The translations under genes were made by a program, and so were the position numbers. Source: Methylophilaceae bacterium UBA7525 (GTDB lineage: Bacteria; Pseudomonadota; Gammaproteobacteria; Burkholderiales; Methylophilaceae). Taken from it: a stretch of DNA of 9,893 bases. Numbering within the stretch: the stretch's first letter is position 1; every line of letters starts with the position of its first letter. The DNA lies in contig DLMX01000090.1 of the NCBI GenBank assembly GCA_002479405.1, positions 7,050 through 16,942 of the forward strand, in the 5' to 3' direction. Shown piece after piece: positions 1-7,239 of the stretch. The notes beneath the pieces were generated by a model. That model had not been told where the DNA came from. It made no database searches and saw only the letters and a program-made list of their open reading frames with translations.

Positions 1-953
1 TCGCTCATGCTGTCGCCGGCATTGATCTGTTGCTGCGCACGGCTCAAGGCATCCGCCACTACGCGATTGGCAACTATCTCCTCGCAGGTCTTGATGGCAT
101 CCAGAATCGGAATACCGGTCTGATACATCAGTGCAAAATAACGCGCAAAACGGGCGAGGATGATCTTTTTCAGAATATCCCCGACCACCGGGATATGCAA
201 TTTGACGTAATCAAACCTGTAACGCGCTTCTGCGCTTTTGCGCACCATAATGGCAGTAACAATGGCAAGCAGAAAAGGTACGGAAACGATAATCCACCAG
301 TAACTGACGAAAGTGTTCGACATGAAAATCAGCACACGCGTTTCCAGCGGCAATTCCTGTCCCATGTTCTGCAGAAATGACACCATCTGCGGTACCAGAT
401 AACTCATGAGAAACGCCACCGCCGCCAGCACCACTACCAGCACGAAACTGGGATAGGCCAGCAGACGCTTGGTCTGCGAAACCAGTTCATCCTGCCACCT
501 GAGCGTGGCCGCCAGATTATCGAAAACCTCGGGCAAGCGGCCAGTCTGTTCACCAGCCCGCACCAGACTGACAAAAACATGACTGAAGACATTGGGATAT
601 TCCGCCATGGCCTGTGACAGCATCCTGCCACCCTCGACCTCGGAAACCAGACCGCCGATGACCTTCTGAAAATGCGGGCTGGATGTGCTATCGCGCAAAT
701 CGATCAAGCCATCAAGCAAAGGCACACCGGAACTGGTCAATTGCTCCAGCTGAAAACAGAACATCATCAGGTCTTTATGGCTGACGGTCTTGCGGCTGAA
801 CAGCGAAGTGGTCTTGCTGACCTGACGAAAAGTGATGAGATCCAGCCCGATCTTTTCCAGCCGCAGCTCCAGGTCGATCTCGTTGAGCGCGTCAATCTCG
901 CCCTGTGCCGAACGGCCCGTTTGATCCACCGCCTTGTAATTATAGGTCGGCAA
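1..953 (-). CDS. mshG: Type IV pilus inner-membrane platform protein, MshG/PilC/GspF family (3' part beyond the left edge)
   Basis: Polytopic inner-membrane platform protein of type IV pilus and type II secretion assembly, which contacts the assembly ATPase and helps load pilins. I translated it by hand: 317 codons are visible from a TTG at 953, beginning MPTYNYKAVDQTGR, the usual N-terminus of this family. No ATG lies between the previous stop and residue 63, so TTG is the start; a weak AGG (963-965) lies 9 bases upstream. The first GspF domain spans about residues 62-185 (FCFQLEQLTSSGVPLLDGL, then VRAGEQTGRLPEVF). Hydrophobic segments lie at about 168-189 and 219-236. The second GspF repeat opens at about 268 (RFARYFALMYQTGIPILDA). 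The family is usually about 400 residues, so roughly 85-90 are missing beyond the window. The start lies three bases after the stop of mshE, which points to translational coupling. The family is certain; the MSHA subtype is inferred from its neighbours. Confidence 0.93.
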   Translation of the reverse strand, partial: MPTYNYKAVDQTGRSAQGEIDALNEIDLELRLEKIGLDLITFRQVSKTTSLFSRKTVSHKDLMMFCFQLEQLTSSGVPLLDGLIDLRDSTSSPHFQKVIGGLVSEVEGGRMLSQAMAEYPNVFSHVFVSLVRAGEQTGRLPEVFDNLAATLRWQDELVSQTKRLLAYPSFVLVVVLAAVAFLMSYLVPQMVSFLQNMGQELPLETRVLIFMSNTFVSYWWIIVSVPFLLAIVTAIMVRKSAEARYRFDYVKLHIPVVGDILKKIILARFARYFALMYQTGIPILDAIKTCEEIVANRVVADALSRAQQQINAGDSMS

Positions 954-956
954 GAC

Positions 957-2670
957 TTAATGCCTGATCAAGCTGGTTAAATCAATAACGCGTGTCACTT
1001 CGGAGAAACTGGTATAACCCTCAAGGATGCGGCGTACACCGTCTTCCGCCAATGTCACAAAACCTTTCTCCATCGCCACCGCACGGATTGCATCCAGCGG
1101 CGAGCGGCGCGCGGCGCGCGACCAAAGCATCGATGTCGTTGTCGATACGCAGCAATTCGATGATTGCCATCCGGCCGCGATAGCCTGTGTAGTTGCAGCG
1201 CTTGCAGCCGACATGGCGGTAAATCTGCACTTCGGCCTTGGCTTGCAGGCCGAGCAATCGGCGCTCGTCCACATTCGGGTCATATGCCTCCTTGCAGTGC
1301 GGACACAACACGCGCACCAGACGCTGGGCAACGACACCGATGATGTTGCCGGCCATGATATCCGGTGAAACGCCGATATCGAGCAGGCGCGGGAAAGTGC
1401 CAAGGGCAGAATTGGTATGCAGGGTACTGAATACCTGATGACCGGTCATCGCAGCACGGAACGCCATGGTGGCGGTATCCTCATCGCGGATTTCACCGAC
1501 CAGGATGATGTCCGGGTCCTGCCGCATGATGGAACGGATGCCGTTGGCAAAATCCACCTTGTTCACTTCCGCAACCGAAGTCTGGCGCATCATGGTGACC
1601 GGGTATTCCACCGGATCTTCCAGCGTCATGATGTTGACGCTTTCAGTGTTGAGATGCGAAAGCAGTGAATATAGCGTGGTGGTCTTGCCGCTACCGGTCG
1701 GACCGGTGACGATGACTATACCTTCCGGCCGTGTCATCATCAGCTTCAGTTCTTCCAGCGTTTGGTCACGCAACCCCATTCTATCCATCGGAATAATGGA
1801 TTTTTCGCGGTCAAGCACACGCAGCACGATATTCTCGCCATGAATGGTCGGATGGCTGGCGACACGGAAATCGATGGGGCGGCCGCCGAGATTGATGTTA
1901 AGGCGGCCATCCTGTGGCGAGCGTGTCTCGGCGATATCCATGCCGCTGATGACCTTGAGGCGCACTGCAATTCCGGGCCAGTAGGTTTTGTGCAGACTGC
2001 GGATCTGTTGCAGCACGCCATCGATACGATAACGAATGCGCAGGAAAGCGTATTCAGGCTCGAAGTGAATATCCGATGCACCACGCTTGACCGCGTCCAT
2101 CAACAAGGCGCCTACCAGACGCACCACCGGCTGCGTATATTGATCGCCTTCGGCAATCAAACTCTGGTAATCGATTTCGCCGGTTTCGATCTCGCGCAGA
2201 ATACCGTCTACCGACAGCTCATATCCGTAGAACTGATCGATATATTCTTCCAGCTGCGCTTCGGCTGCCAGCGCGGGCTTGAGCTGAATCTGGCCACCCA
2301 GCATGGCACGCAATTGGTCCAGCGCCACCACGTTGAACATGTCGGCCATCGCCACCGTCAGCAGCTTGATATTGTCCTCATAGGCGATAGGAAGCAGGTG
2401 ATAACGTCGGGCGAATTCTTCCGGCACCATCTTCAGCGCATCCGAGTCGGCGATGACGGTGGAAAGATCGATACTCTCCTGACCGATGGTGTGCGCGACC
2501 AGATCGCGCACCATGGCTTCCGTCACGAAACCGAGGCGCACCAGCTGGCGACCTAGCGGAATATTGTTCTGCTCCTGTTCCATCAGCGCAATGCGCAACT
2601 GATCCTGACTGATCAGCCCCTGTTGCACCATGAGTTCGCCTAAGCGTAGCTTGCGTCGCTGCTCGGCCAT
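957..2670 (-). CDS. mshE: Type IV pilus assembly ATPase, MshE/GspE/PilB family, frame broken near 1099-1119
   Basis: Cytoplasmic hexameric ATPase that drives pilus extension. Residues 9-61 match the MshEN c-di-GMP-binding fold: two 24-residue RLGELMVQQG-like motifs separated by five residues, with R9, L10, G11 and Q32 in the expected places. The nucleotide domain has Walker A GPTGSGKTTT (323-332), the Asp box TLEDPVEYP (349-357), Walker B IILVGEIRDED (388-398), the His box TGHQVFSTLHTN (409-420) and a zinc-binding four-cysteine motif (CPHC at 456-459, CKRC at 489-492). The frame starting at 2670 leaves the family sequence after about residue 520 and stops at 1021. The expected C-terminus (MEKGFVTLAEDGVRRILEG, ending SLIRH) continues in another frame to a stop at 957. 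Three 7-bp tandem units sit exactly at the break; removing one gives an intact protein of 568 residues. The start ATG has a GAGGA 13 bases upstream, a rather long spacing. Assignment is sure; whether the gene is functional is open. Confidence 0.9.
1099..1119. repeat. Three 7-bp tandem units at the mshE frame break
   Basis: On the plus strand the units are GGCGAGC (1099-1105), GGCGCGC (1106-1112) and GGCGCGC (1113-1119). The array is 21 bp, and the last two copies are identical. Seven is not a multiple of three, so gain or loss of one unit shifts the frame of mshE. Deleting one unit joins the N-terminal frame (DALVARR) directly to the C-terminal one (SPLDAIRAVAMEKG). The repeats themselves are seen directly; slippage is inference. 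Confidence 0.85.
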
Positions 2671-2737
2671 GTTTATCCAACCATCCTCTGTAGTGTCTTT
2701 ATTAATTAGCGATTCATGATTGCATCAACCGCCTTGT
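2671..2737. other. Short intergenic spacer between mshN and mshE
   Basis: A 67-bp gap, the longest between any two pilus genes here. It is AT-rich in the middle (attaattagc around 2701-2710) and holds the only purine-rich ribosome-binding candidate for mshE, GAGGA on the minus strand at 2684-2688. A possible weak internal promoter (TTGATG followed 18 bases later by TAATAA) is too poor at the -10 to be called. No terminator hairpin is visible, so read-through from mshN into mshE is likely. Confidence 0.5.
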
Positions 2738-3913
2738 TCACTGAAGTTGCACGATGCGTGATTCCAGTGCCACGCGGTCTATGGCTGCCGCGTTATGGTT
2801 TGCCAACAGGCTCAATGTCTGCCGGTAATACTGCAGCGCAAGCGCTGATTTACCCAACTGATCCAGACTCACCGCCAGATTGAAGGCGTGCTCAGGATTG
2901 GAGGCATCCAAGCGGTGCGCCTCGAAATAGGACTGCTGCGCCTGCAGCCAGTCATTGCGTTCTGCGTAGATACTGCCGAGCGCAGCATGGAGGTGTGCCG
3001 CCTCCGGTTGTACGACGATCAGGTTCTTGATGCGCGATTCGCTACTGACCGGATCGACCCGCGCCAGCAGATCGGCCATCGCCGCCTGGGCATAACTGTT
3101 GCGAGGCTCGATCTCCAGCACCTTGCCATACCAGCCCATCGCGTCATTATTGCGCTCTTGACGCATGGCGATCGCCGCCATGCCGAGCAAGGCATCCGTA
3201 TTGCGCACATCGGCCTGCAGCACCCGGCGATATGCAGCCTGCGCAGTCGTATCGTCACCTGCCTGAAAAGCCTGATATGCCACCGCCAGATTGGGGTTGA
3301 TCGCCGGCGGCGGATTGTTGATCGTCACCTTGACCTCGCGTTGCGGCGCTGGCGTTGGGGCGCTGGGTACAAGTTGGGAAACCGGTGCCGTTGCTGCTGC
3401 TGCCAGCGAGAAGCCCTGATCGACGGGTGCCGGGCCGGTCGGCGGACTCACTTCTTCCGCGACCGCCTCTTGGGCGAATTCACCTGCAGATATTGCTTCG
3501 ACTTCCGCAACATCTTCCGTTGGCTGCGTTTCCGGCAAAGCCGGCGTTGGCGTGACTTCAACCACACGTGCCGGAACAATGACTTCCGGCTGCTTCAAGG
3601 ACTCAAGGTAATAGTAAAAGACACCGGCTATCAGCAGGAGCAGAACTGCGGCAACCAGCAACAATGTCTTGAACGCCGTATTGTCCGTCCGCGATTTGGC
3701 AGCAAATACCACTCCGGCACCCTTCTGGTTAGCATTACCCGCAGCACTGCGCACCGGCCGTTCCGGCTCTGTATCGGCAAACCCGGCTTCCGTTTCGAGG
3801 TCGGGCTCGATAGGTGCCAGCTCCAGAGATGCGGCTCCTGCCAAGGCGCCAGCTTTTTCCTCGGAGGTCTTTTCCTGTTCTGCCTTGTGCAGAGCCTTAA
3901 TAAGCAGACTCAT
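2738..3913 (-). CDS. mshN: MshN-like membrane-anchored TPR protein of the pilus assembly complex
   Basis: A 391-residue bitopic inner-membrane protein. It has a short cytoplasmic segment (starting MSLLIKALHKAEQEK), one membrane helix at about 84-104 (LLLVAAVLLLLIAGVFYYYL), and a Pro/Ala/Glu-rich periplasmic linker (about 110-200). A C-terminal helical-repeat region follows (about 205-370) with tetratricopeptide-type units such as AYQAFQAGDDTTAQAAYRRV and LGSIYAERNDWLQAQQSYFE. In MSHA systems the protein at this place is MshN, a TPR protein thought to link inner-membrane components with the secretin, so a scaffold role in the periplasm is inferred. Its ATG overlaps the end of the secretin gene by 17 bp and has no clear Shine-Dalgarno, which implies translational coupling. 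Sequence similarity within MshN proteins is low, so the name rests on the position between mshL and mshE, the topology and the TPRs. Confidence 0.8.
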   Translation of the reverse strand: MSLLIKALHKAEQEKTSEEKAGALAGAASLELAPIEPDLETEAGFADTEPERPVRSAAGNANQKGAGVVFAAKSRTDNTAFKTLLLVAAVLLLLIAGVFYYYLESLKQPEVIVPARVVEVTPTPALPETQPTEDVAEVEAISAGEFAQEAVAEEVSPPTGPAPVDQGFSLAAAATAPVSQLVPSAPTPAPQREVKVTINNPPPAINPNLAVAYQAFQAGDDTTAQAAYRRVLQADVRNTDALLGMAAIAMRQERNNDAMGWYGKVLEIEPRNSYAQAAMADLLARVDPVSSESRIKNLIVVQPEAAHLHAALGSIYAERNDWLQAQQSYFEAHRLDASNPEHAFNLAVSLDQLGKSALALQYYRQTLSLLANHNAAAIDRVALESRIVQLQ

Positions 3914-5777
3914 CTAAGCTTTGCTGAAGTTGTTGAGATGGCAGATATTGTTTGTAGCTTTGCAGCTCGTCGCTTTCCAGGCTGGCACTGGTGATGACGG
4001 TCGGTCGCAGGAAAATGACGAGTTCAGTTTTTTTGTTCGAGTCATTTCTGCCGGTGAAGGCGCGCCCCAGCCACGGCACATTGGAAAGACCGGGCACCTT
4101 GTCCGTATTGCTCTTGATGACGTCCTGCATGAGACCACCCAGCACCGCAGTATTGCCGCTGCTGATCTGCAACATTGATTCCATCTCTCTCACCTGGATT
4201 TCCGGAATGCCTTGTTGATCGACATTCGCCAGTTTCAATTGAGGGTTAGGATCAGGCACGTACCGAATCAGGCTGGAGATCGTCGGACGGACATTGATAT
4301 TCACATTACCGGTGTCATTGATTTGCGGCGTTACACTCATGACGATACCGACCGGCACCGTATTAGGGGTTGTCGTTACTGTCGCCAAAGTGCCTCCTAC
4401 CGAACCGCCTATCGTTGATTGTTGTGCCTGAATAGTAAAATACACCAGGTTATCGACGACCTTGAGAACCGCTGTCTGGTTGTTCAACACCATCAGTTTC
4501 GGGCTGGAGAGCACCTTGGTTTCACCGAACTCCTTCAGAAGCCTGATGGACGCTGCAATATTCCCAAGGGAACTGGCCGGATTGAAATAACCGGCGATCA
4601 GGCCTGTGCCTGTACCACGCGTCTGCAAATCACCTCGTGAAAAACCTTCCGGCAACTGCAATCTCTGGCTCAGGGTAAAACCGCTACCGGCACCTGCATT
4701 GCCCAAGCGGCTCCAATCTATCCCGGCCTGATAGCCATCATTCAGCTGTACTTCAACAATGGTCGCCTCAATCAGCACCTGTCGTTTGGCACTGCTCATG
4801 ACCTTGTCGATGAATTCCTGGACCTTCTCATGCTGCTTGTTCGTGCCGCGTACCGTGATGACGCCGGCCTCTCGATTGGAAATCACTGTCGCTGCGAACA
4901 AGGTCTTATATTCTGCTCTGGCCTGCTCACGCTCCTGTGCATCCGTGATAGATGATGTAGCTACATTAGCAGTGGGTGCCAGTGCTGCCGTAATAGCACC
5001 GGCGACGCCTTCGGCACCAGCCTGCTGCGTGGCGGACTGTGGGGTGCCCTCACGCGTAATGATGACTTCCTTGTCGGTTTCAGCCAGTAGTTCCTTGATG
5101 TTCTTTTCCAGATTTTCCCAGAAGCGATTCTGTGACTCGCTGGTAACGGAGGTACGCGAGCTGTTGTTGGCGCCGCCGGATGCGCTGGTCGTGACGCTGG
5201 TTCCACCTGCCCCGGTCGTCGCACTCTGGCCAGTGCTGGAAATCTCTGCAGCGGCACCGATAAAGCCCTTGGTGTCGCGTGACATATTCACATAATCAAT
5301 TTTATAGGTGCGCAACACCGGATGATCCGGCGTAATGCTCAACACATTGTTTTCAACCTTGTAGGTCAGATCCACCTGCTTGGCGAGGCGCTCCAGAATC
5401 GCGGGCAGAGTCTGATCCACCGCATTGAGCGTGACGCGACCCTGAATGGCGGGATGGATGTCGATATTGAGATTGCTCTCGCGTGCCAGCGCAAAGAGAA
5501 TCTCCTTGACTGGTACTTCGTTGACCACCACGCTGTAAGTCTGCTCTTTGGGTTTAGGTACGGGTGCTGGCAGATAGGTGGCACTTCTGACCGGCCTTGG
5601 AATATCACTGGCAGCTGCCTGAGCACCCTGCCGGACTTGCGGCGATACCTCACCATCAATATGGCCGCTTGATGGCACAACCTTGCTCTGATGCGCGCAG
5701 CTGGACAAAGTCAGTGATATTGAAATCGCAAACCATGTTATCCATGTTCTTTTCATACGCATACGCACACACACCAT
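3897..5777 (-). CDS. mshL: Outer-membrane secretin lipoprotein, MshL/PilQ/GspD family
   Basis: Multimeric outer-membrane pore through which the pilus passes. The N-terminus is a lipoprotein signal peptide: basic MKR, a hydrophobic stretch WITWFAISISLTL, and a lipobox ending in Cys27 (LSSC). A secretin short N-terminal domain lies at about 81-150 (YSVVVNEVPVKEILFALARE). A Ser/Thr/Gly-rich low-complexity insert follows at about 180-215, then an N-domain ending in ITVRGTNKQHEKVQEFIDKV. The secretin core (about 335-595) includes VLSSPKLMVLNNQTAVLKV and the signature VPGLSNVPWLGRAFTGR, ending in ELVIFLRPTVI. The 626-residue length fits the family. The first ATG is at 5777, but the ATG at 5756 (MKRTW, residue 8) would give a more typical 20-residue signal peptide; neither has a good adjacent ribosome-binding site. 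MshL is chosen over PilQ because of the lipoprotein signal and the neighbouring genes. Confidence 0.93.
   Translation of the reverse strand: MVCVRMRMKRTWITWFAISISLTLSSCAHQSKVVPSSGHIDGEVSPQVRQGAQAAASDIPRPVRSATYLPAPVPKPKEQTYSVVVNEVPVKEILFALARESNLNIDIHPAIQGRVTLNAVDQTLPAILERLAKQVDLTYKVENNVLSITPDHPVLRTYKIDYVNMSRDTKGFIGAAAEISSTGQSATTGAGGTSVTTSASGGANNSSRTSVTSESQNRFWENLEKNIKELLAETDKEVIITREGTPQSATQQAGAEGVAGAITAALAPTANVATSSITDAQEREQARAEYKTLFAATVISNREAGVITVRGTNKQHEKVQEFIDKVMSSAKRQVLIEATIVEVQLNDGYQAGIDWSRLGNAGAGSGFTLSQRLQLPEGFSRGDLQTRGTGTGLIAGYFNPASSLGNIAASIRLLKEFGETKVLSSPKLMVLNNQTAVLKVVDNLVYFTIQAQQSTIGGSVGGTLATVTTTPNTVPVGIVMSVTPQINDTGNVNINVRPTISSLIRYVPDPNPQLKLANVDQQGIPEIQVREMESMLQISSGNTAVLGGLMQDVIKSNTDKVPGLSNVPWLGRAFTGRNDSNKKTELVIFLRPTVITSASLESDELQSYKQYLPSQQLQQSLDESAY
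5755..5774. repeat. Short tandem repeats across the mshL start codons
   Basis: On the plus strand ATACGC occurs twice in tandem (5755-5766), followed by (AC)4 (5767-5774). On the coding strand these read as a GT run and then two CGTATG-type units, giving in-frame ATG codons at 5777, 5762 and 5756. Slippage in the GT run would separate the ATG at 5777 from the frame but leave 5756 usable. Confidence 0.6.
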
Positions 5778-5780
5778 CTA

Positions 5781-5794
5781 CATTGAGCTCAATG
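5781..5794. promoter_or_regulatory. 14-bp perfect palindrome just upstream of mshL
   Basis: CATTGAGCTCAATG is its own reverse complement. It lies 3 bases before the ATG at 5777, inside the 58-bp gap between mshM and mshL. In RNA it could fold as a 5-bp stem with a four-base loop; in DNA it could be a dimer binding site. The only GGAG-type ribosome site in the gap (5804-5807) is 26 bases from the ATG. Folding of the hairpin would cut that to an effective 12. The palindrome is seen directly; the function is inferred. Confidence 0.45.
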
Positions 5795-5835
5795 ACTAGT
5801 TTACTCCATAACCCGCTTTAAACCGCAACACCAAG

Positions 5836-7239
5836 CTATTGAAACTGCTTTGTTTCCTGCAATATGCCACCTACCGTTCGCAATTGCGGCCGATAGGAAC
5901 GAAAAGCCTCCGGCAACTCCCGCATGGCCGCATGTGCCTGTTGCCGGTCCTGATAACTGCCATATAGCACGGCAAGGAAAGGCGCATTATTGACACGGGT
6001 GCGATAGACATAAAGATTATCCAGCTCCACCCTGCTGGCGAGCAATTCGAGCTGCGTACGCAGCTGGTCATAGTTGACGCTTCCCATCAACTGAATGCTG
6101 ACAGTGGAAGCCGGTTGCTGATTCAGCCATTGCCGGGTGACATTCAGCCTGTGTTCGAGAATGTCGGCAGAAACTCCGCTAATTGGCGGCGTATTTTCTT
6201 CTGATACTGCCTCAGCATCCCCAGCTACCGATTGGGATTCCAGCTCAGCACTATCCTCTGCCGCCAACATCGATAAAGATTCCTGCGCCTCCCCAGCAGC
6301 TACAACAGGCACTTGCTCTGCTATCCCCGATTGCCACAAATGTGTCAGATAACCGAGCGTCAGACCCGTCACAAGAATGCCAGCTGCGACCAGATACAAC
6401 TTCCGCGCCTCGCCCTTGTCAAGCTGTTCTGCACCAAACTCGCTATCCCTGATGGCCGCTTTGACATGCTTCGGCAGAACTTGATGAACATTTTCCGAGA
6501 AGGCCGCCAGCAGAGCCTTGTCGGCCAGAATATTGATGCGTCTCACCAGACCTTCGGACGATTTTGCGATCATGCGAATAGCAGCTTTGGAAAACAGGTG
6601 CGGGCCGAAATAACCTGCAGCGCGCAGACGGAAAATCAGATAATCGGCCACGTCCTGCTCAGCCAGCGGACCGAGATTGAAACTGTGCGTAATGCGTTCT
6701 CTCAGCTGGCGGATCCGTGTCTCGTTAAGGTTCTCATTCAGTTCCGGCTGCCCGAAAAGTACGATCTGCAGCAACTTGTCGTGCCGGGTTTCCAGATTGG
6801 AAAGTAGACGGATTTCCTCCAGCGTCGCCAGCGGCATGCCCTGCGCTTCCTCGACGAAGATCACCACCTGCCGCCCTTCGGCATGGCGGTCGAGCAGATA
6901 GGTATGCAGCACCTGCATGACGCGCAAGCGATCGGCGTCAGGCGGCAAATCCAGCTGCAATTCGAAAGCAATGGCATGCAGCACGTCTTCCGGTGCCACA
7001 CTGGGATTGGCCAGATAGACGCTTTCCACCTTTTCCGGTAGCAGAGTTTGCAGCATGCGACACAACATGGTCTTGCCGCTACCGACCTCGCCCACCACCT
7101 TGACGATGCCCTCTCCACTGGTGATGGCATAGGTCAGCGCATCGAGAACGGCACCGCGATTGCCGCCTGAGAAAAAGAATTCCGTGTTCGGCGTGATTTT
7201 GTAGGGCGGCTCTTTCAAGCCGAAATGGGCGTAATACAT
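5836..7239 (-). CDS. mshM: ExeA/MshM-like AAA ATPase with transmembrane helix and C-terminal SPOR domain
   Basis: A 467-residue protein. The ATPase part (about 1-270) opens with MYYAHFGLKEPPYKITPNTE, the usual start of ExeA/MshM proteins. It has Walker A GEVGSGKT (50-57), Walker B VVIFVEEAQ (125-133) and a sensor-like IVLFGQPEL (159-167). One membrane helix follows at about 281-299 (LYLVAAGILVTGLTLGYL), then an acidic linker (310-355). A SPOR-type domain ends the protein (about 378-457: VSIQLMGSVNYDQLRTQLEL, then FLAVLYGSYQDRQQAHAAM). ExeA-type ATPases assist assembly of secretins in the outer membrane, and SPOR domains bind denuded peptidoglycan. A role in passing or anchoring the MshL secretin through the cell wall is inferred. 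The start overlaps the regulator stop as TAATG, without its own Shine-Dalgarno, so the two are probably translationally coupled. Confidence 0.88.
   Translation of the reverse strand: MYYAHFGLKEPPYKITPNTEFFFSGGNRGAVLDALTYAITSGEGIVKVVGEVGSGKTMLCRMLQTLLPEKVESVYLANPSVAPEDVLHAIAFELQLDLPPDADRLRVMQVLHTYLLDRHAEGRQVVIFVEEAQGMPLATLEEIRLLSNLETRHDKLLQIVLFGQPELNENLNETRIRQLRERITHSFNLGPLAEQDVADYLIFRLRAAGYFGPHLFSKAAIRMIAKSSEGLVRRINILADKALLAAFSENVHQVLPKHVKAAIRDSEFGAEQLDKGEARKLYLVAAGILVTGLTLGYLTHLWQSGIAEQVPVVAAGEAQESLSMLAAEDSAELESQSVAGDAEAVSEENTPPISGVSADILEHRLNVTRQWLNQQPASTVSIQLMGSVNYDQLRTQLELLASRVELDNLYVYRTRVNNAPFLAVLYGSYQDRQQAHAAMRELPEAFRSYRPQLRTVGGILQETKQFQ

Noticed and set aside
1762..2556. Long plus-strand open frame of 264 codons opposite mshE
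   Set aside because: It lies entirely antisense to strongly conserved ATPase motifs and its translation is rich in His, Arg and Gln with no recognisable domain; a mirror frame of the real gene.
2671..2737. Possible sigma-54 or sigma-70 promoter in front of mshE
   Set aside because: The GG and GC doublets are not at the required spacing for sigma-54, and the -10 match for sigma-70 is only about 3 of 6 with an 18-base spacer.
3391..3403. CTG trinucleotide run in mshN
   Set aside because: Only three or four units, in frame, encoding an alanine stretch in a flexible linker; ordinary low complexity.
2888..3994. Plus-strand open frame of 368 codons opposite mshN
   Set aside because: Antisense to the TPR protein; its Arg/Cys-rich low-complexity translation is typical of a shadow frame.
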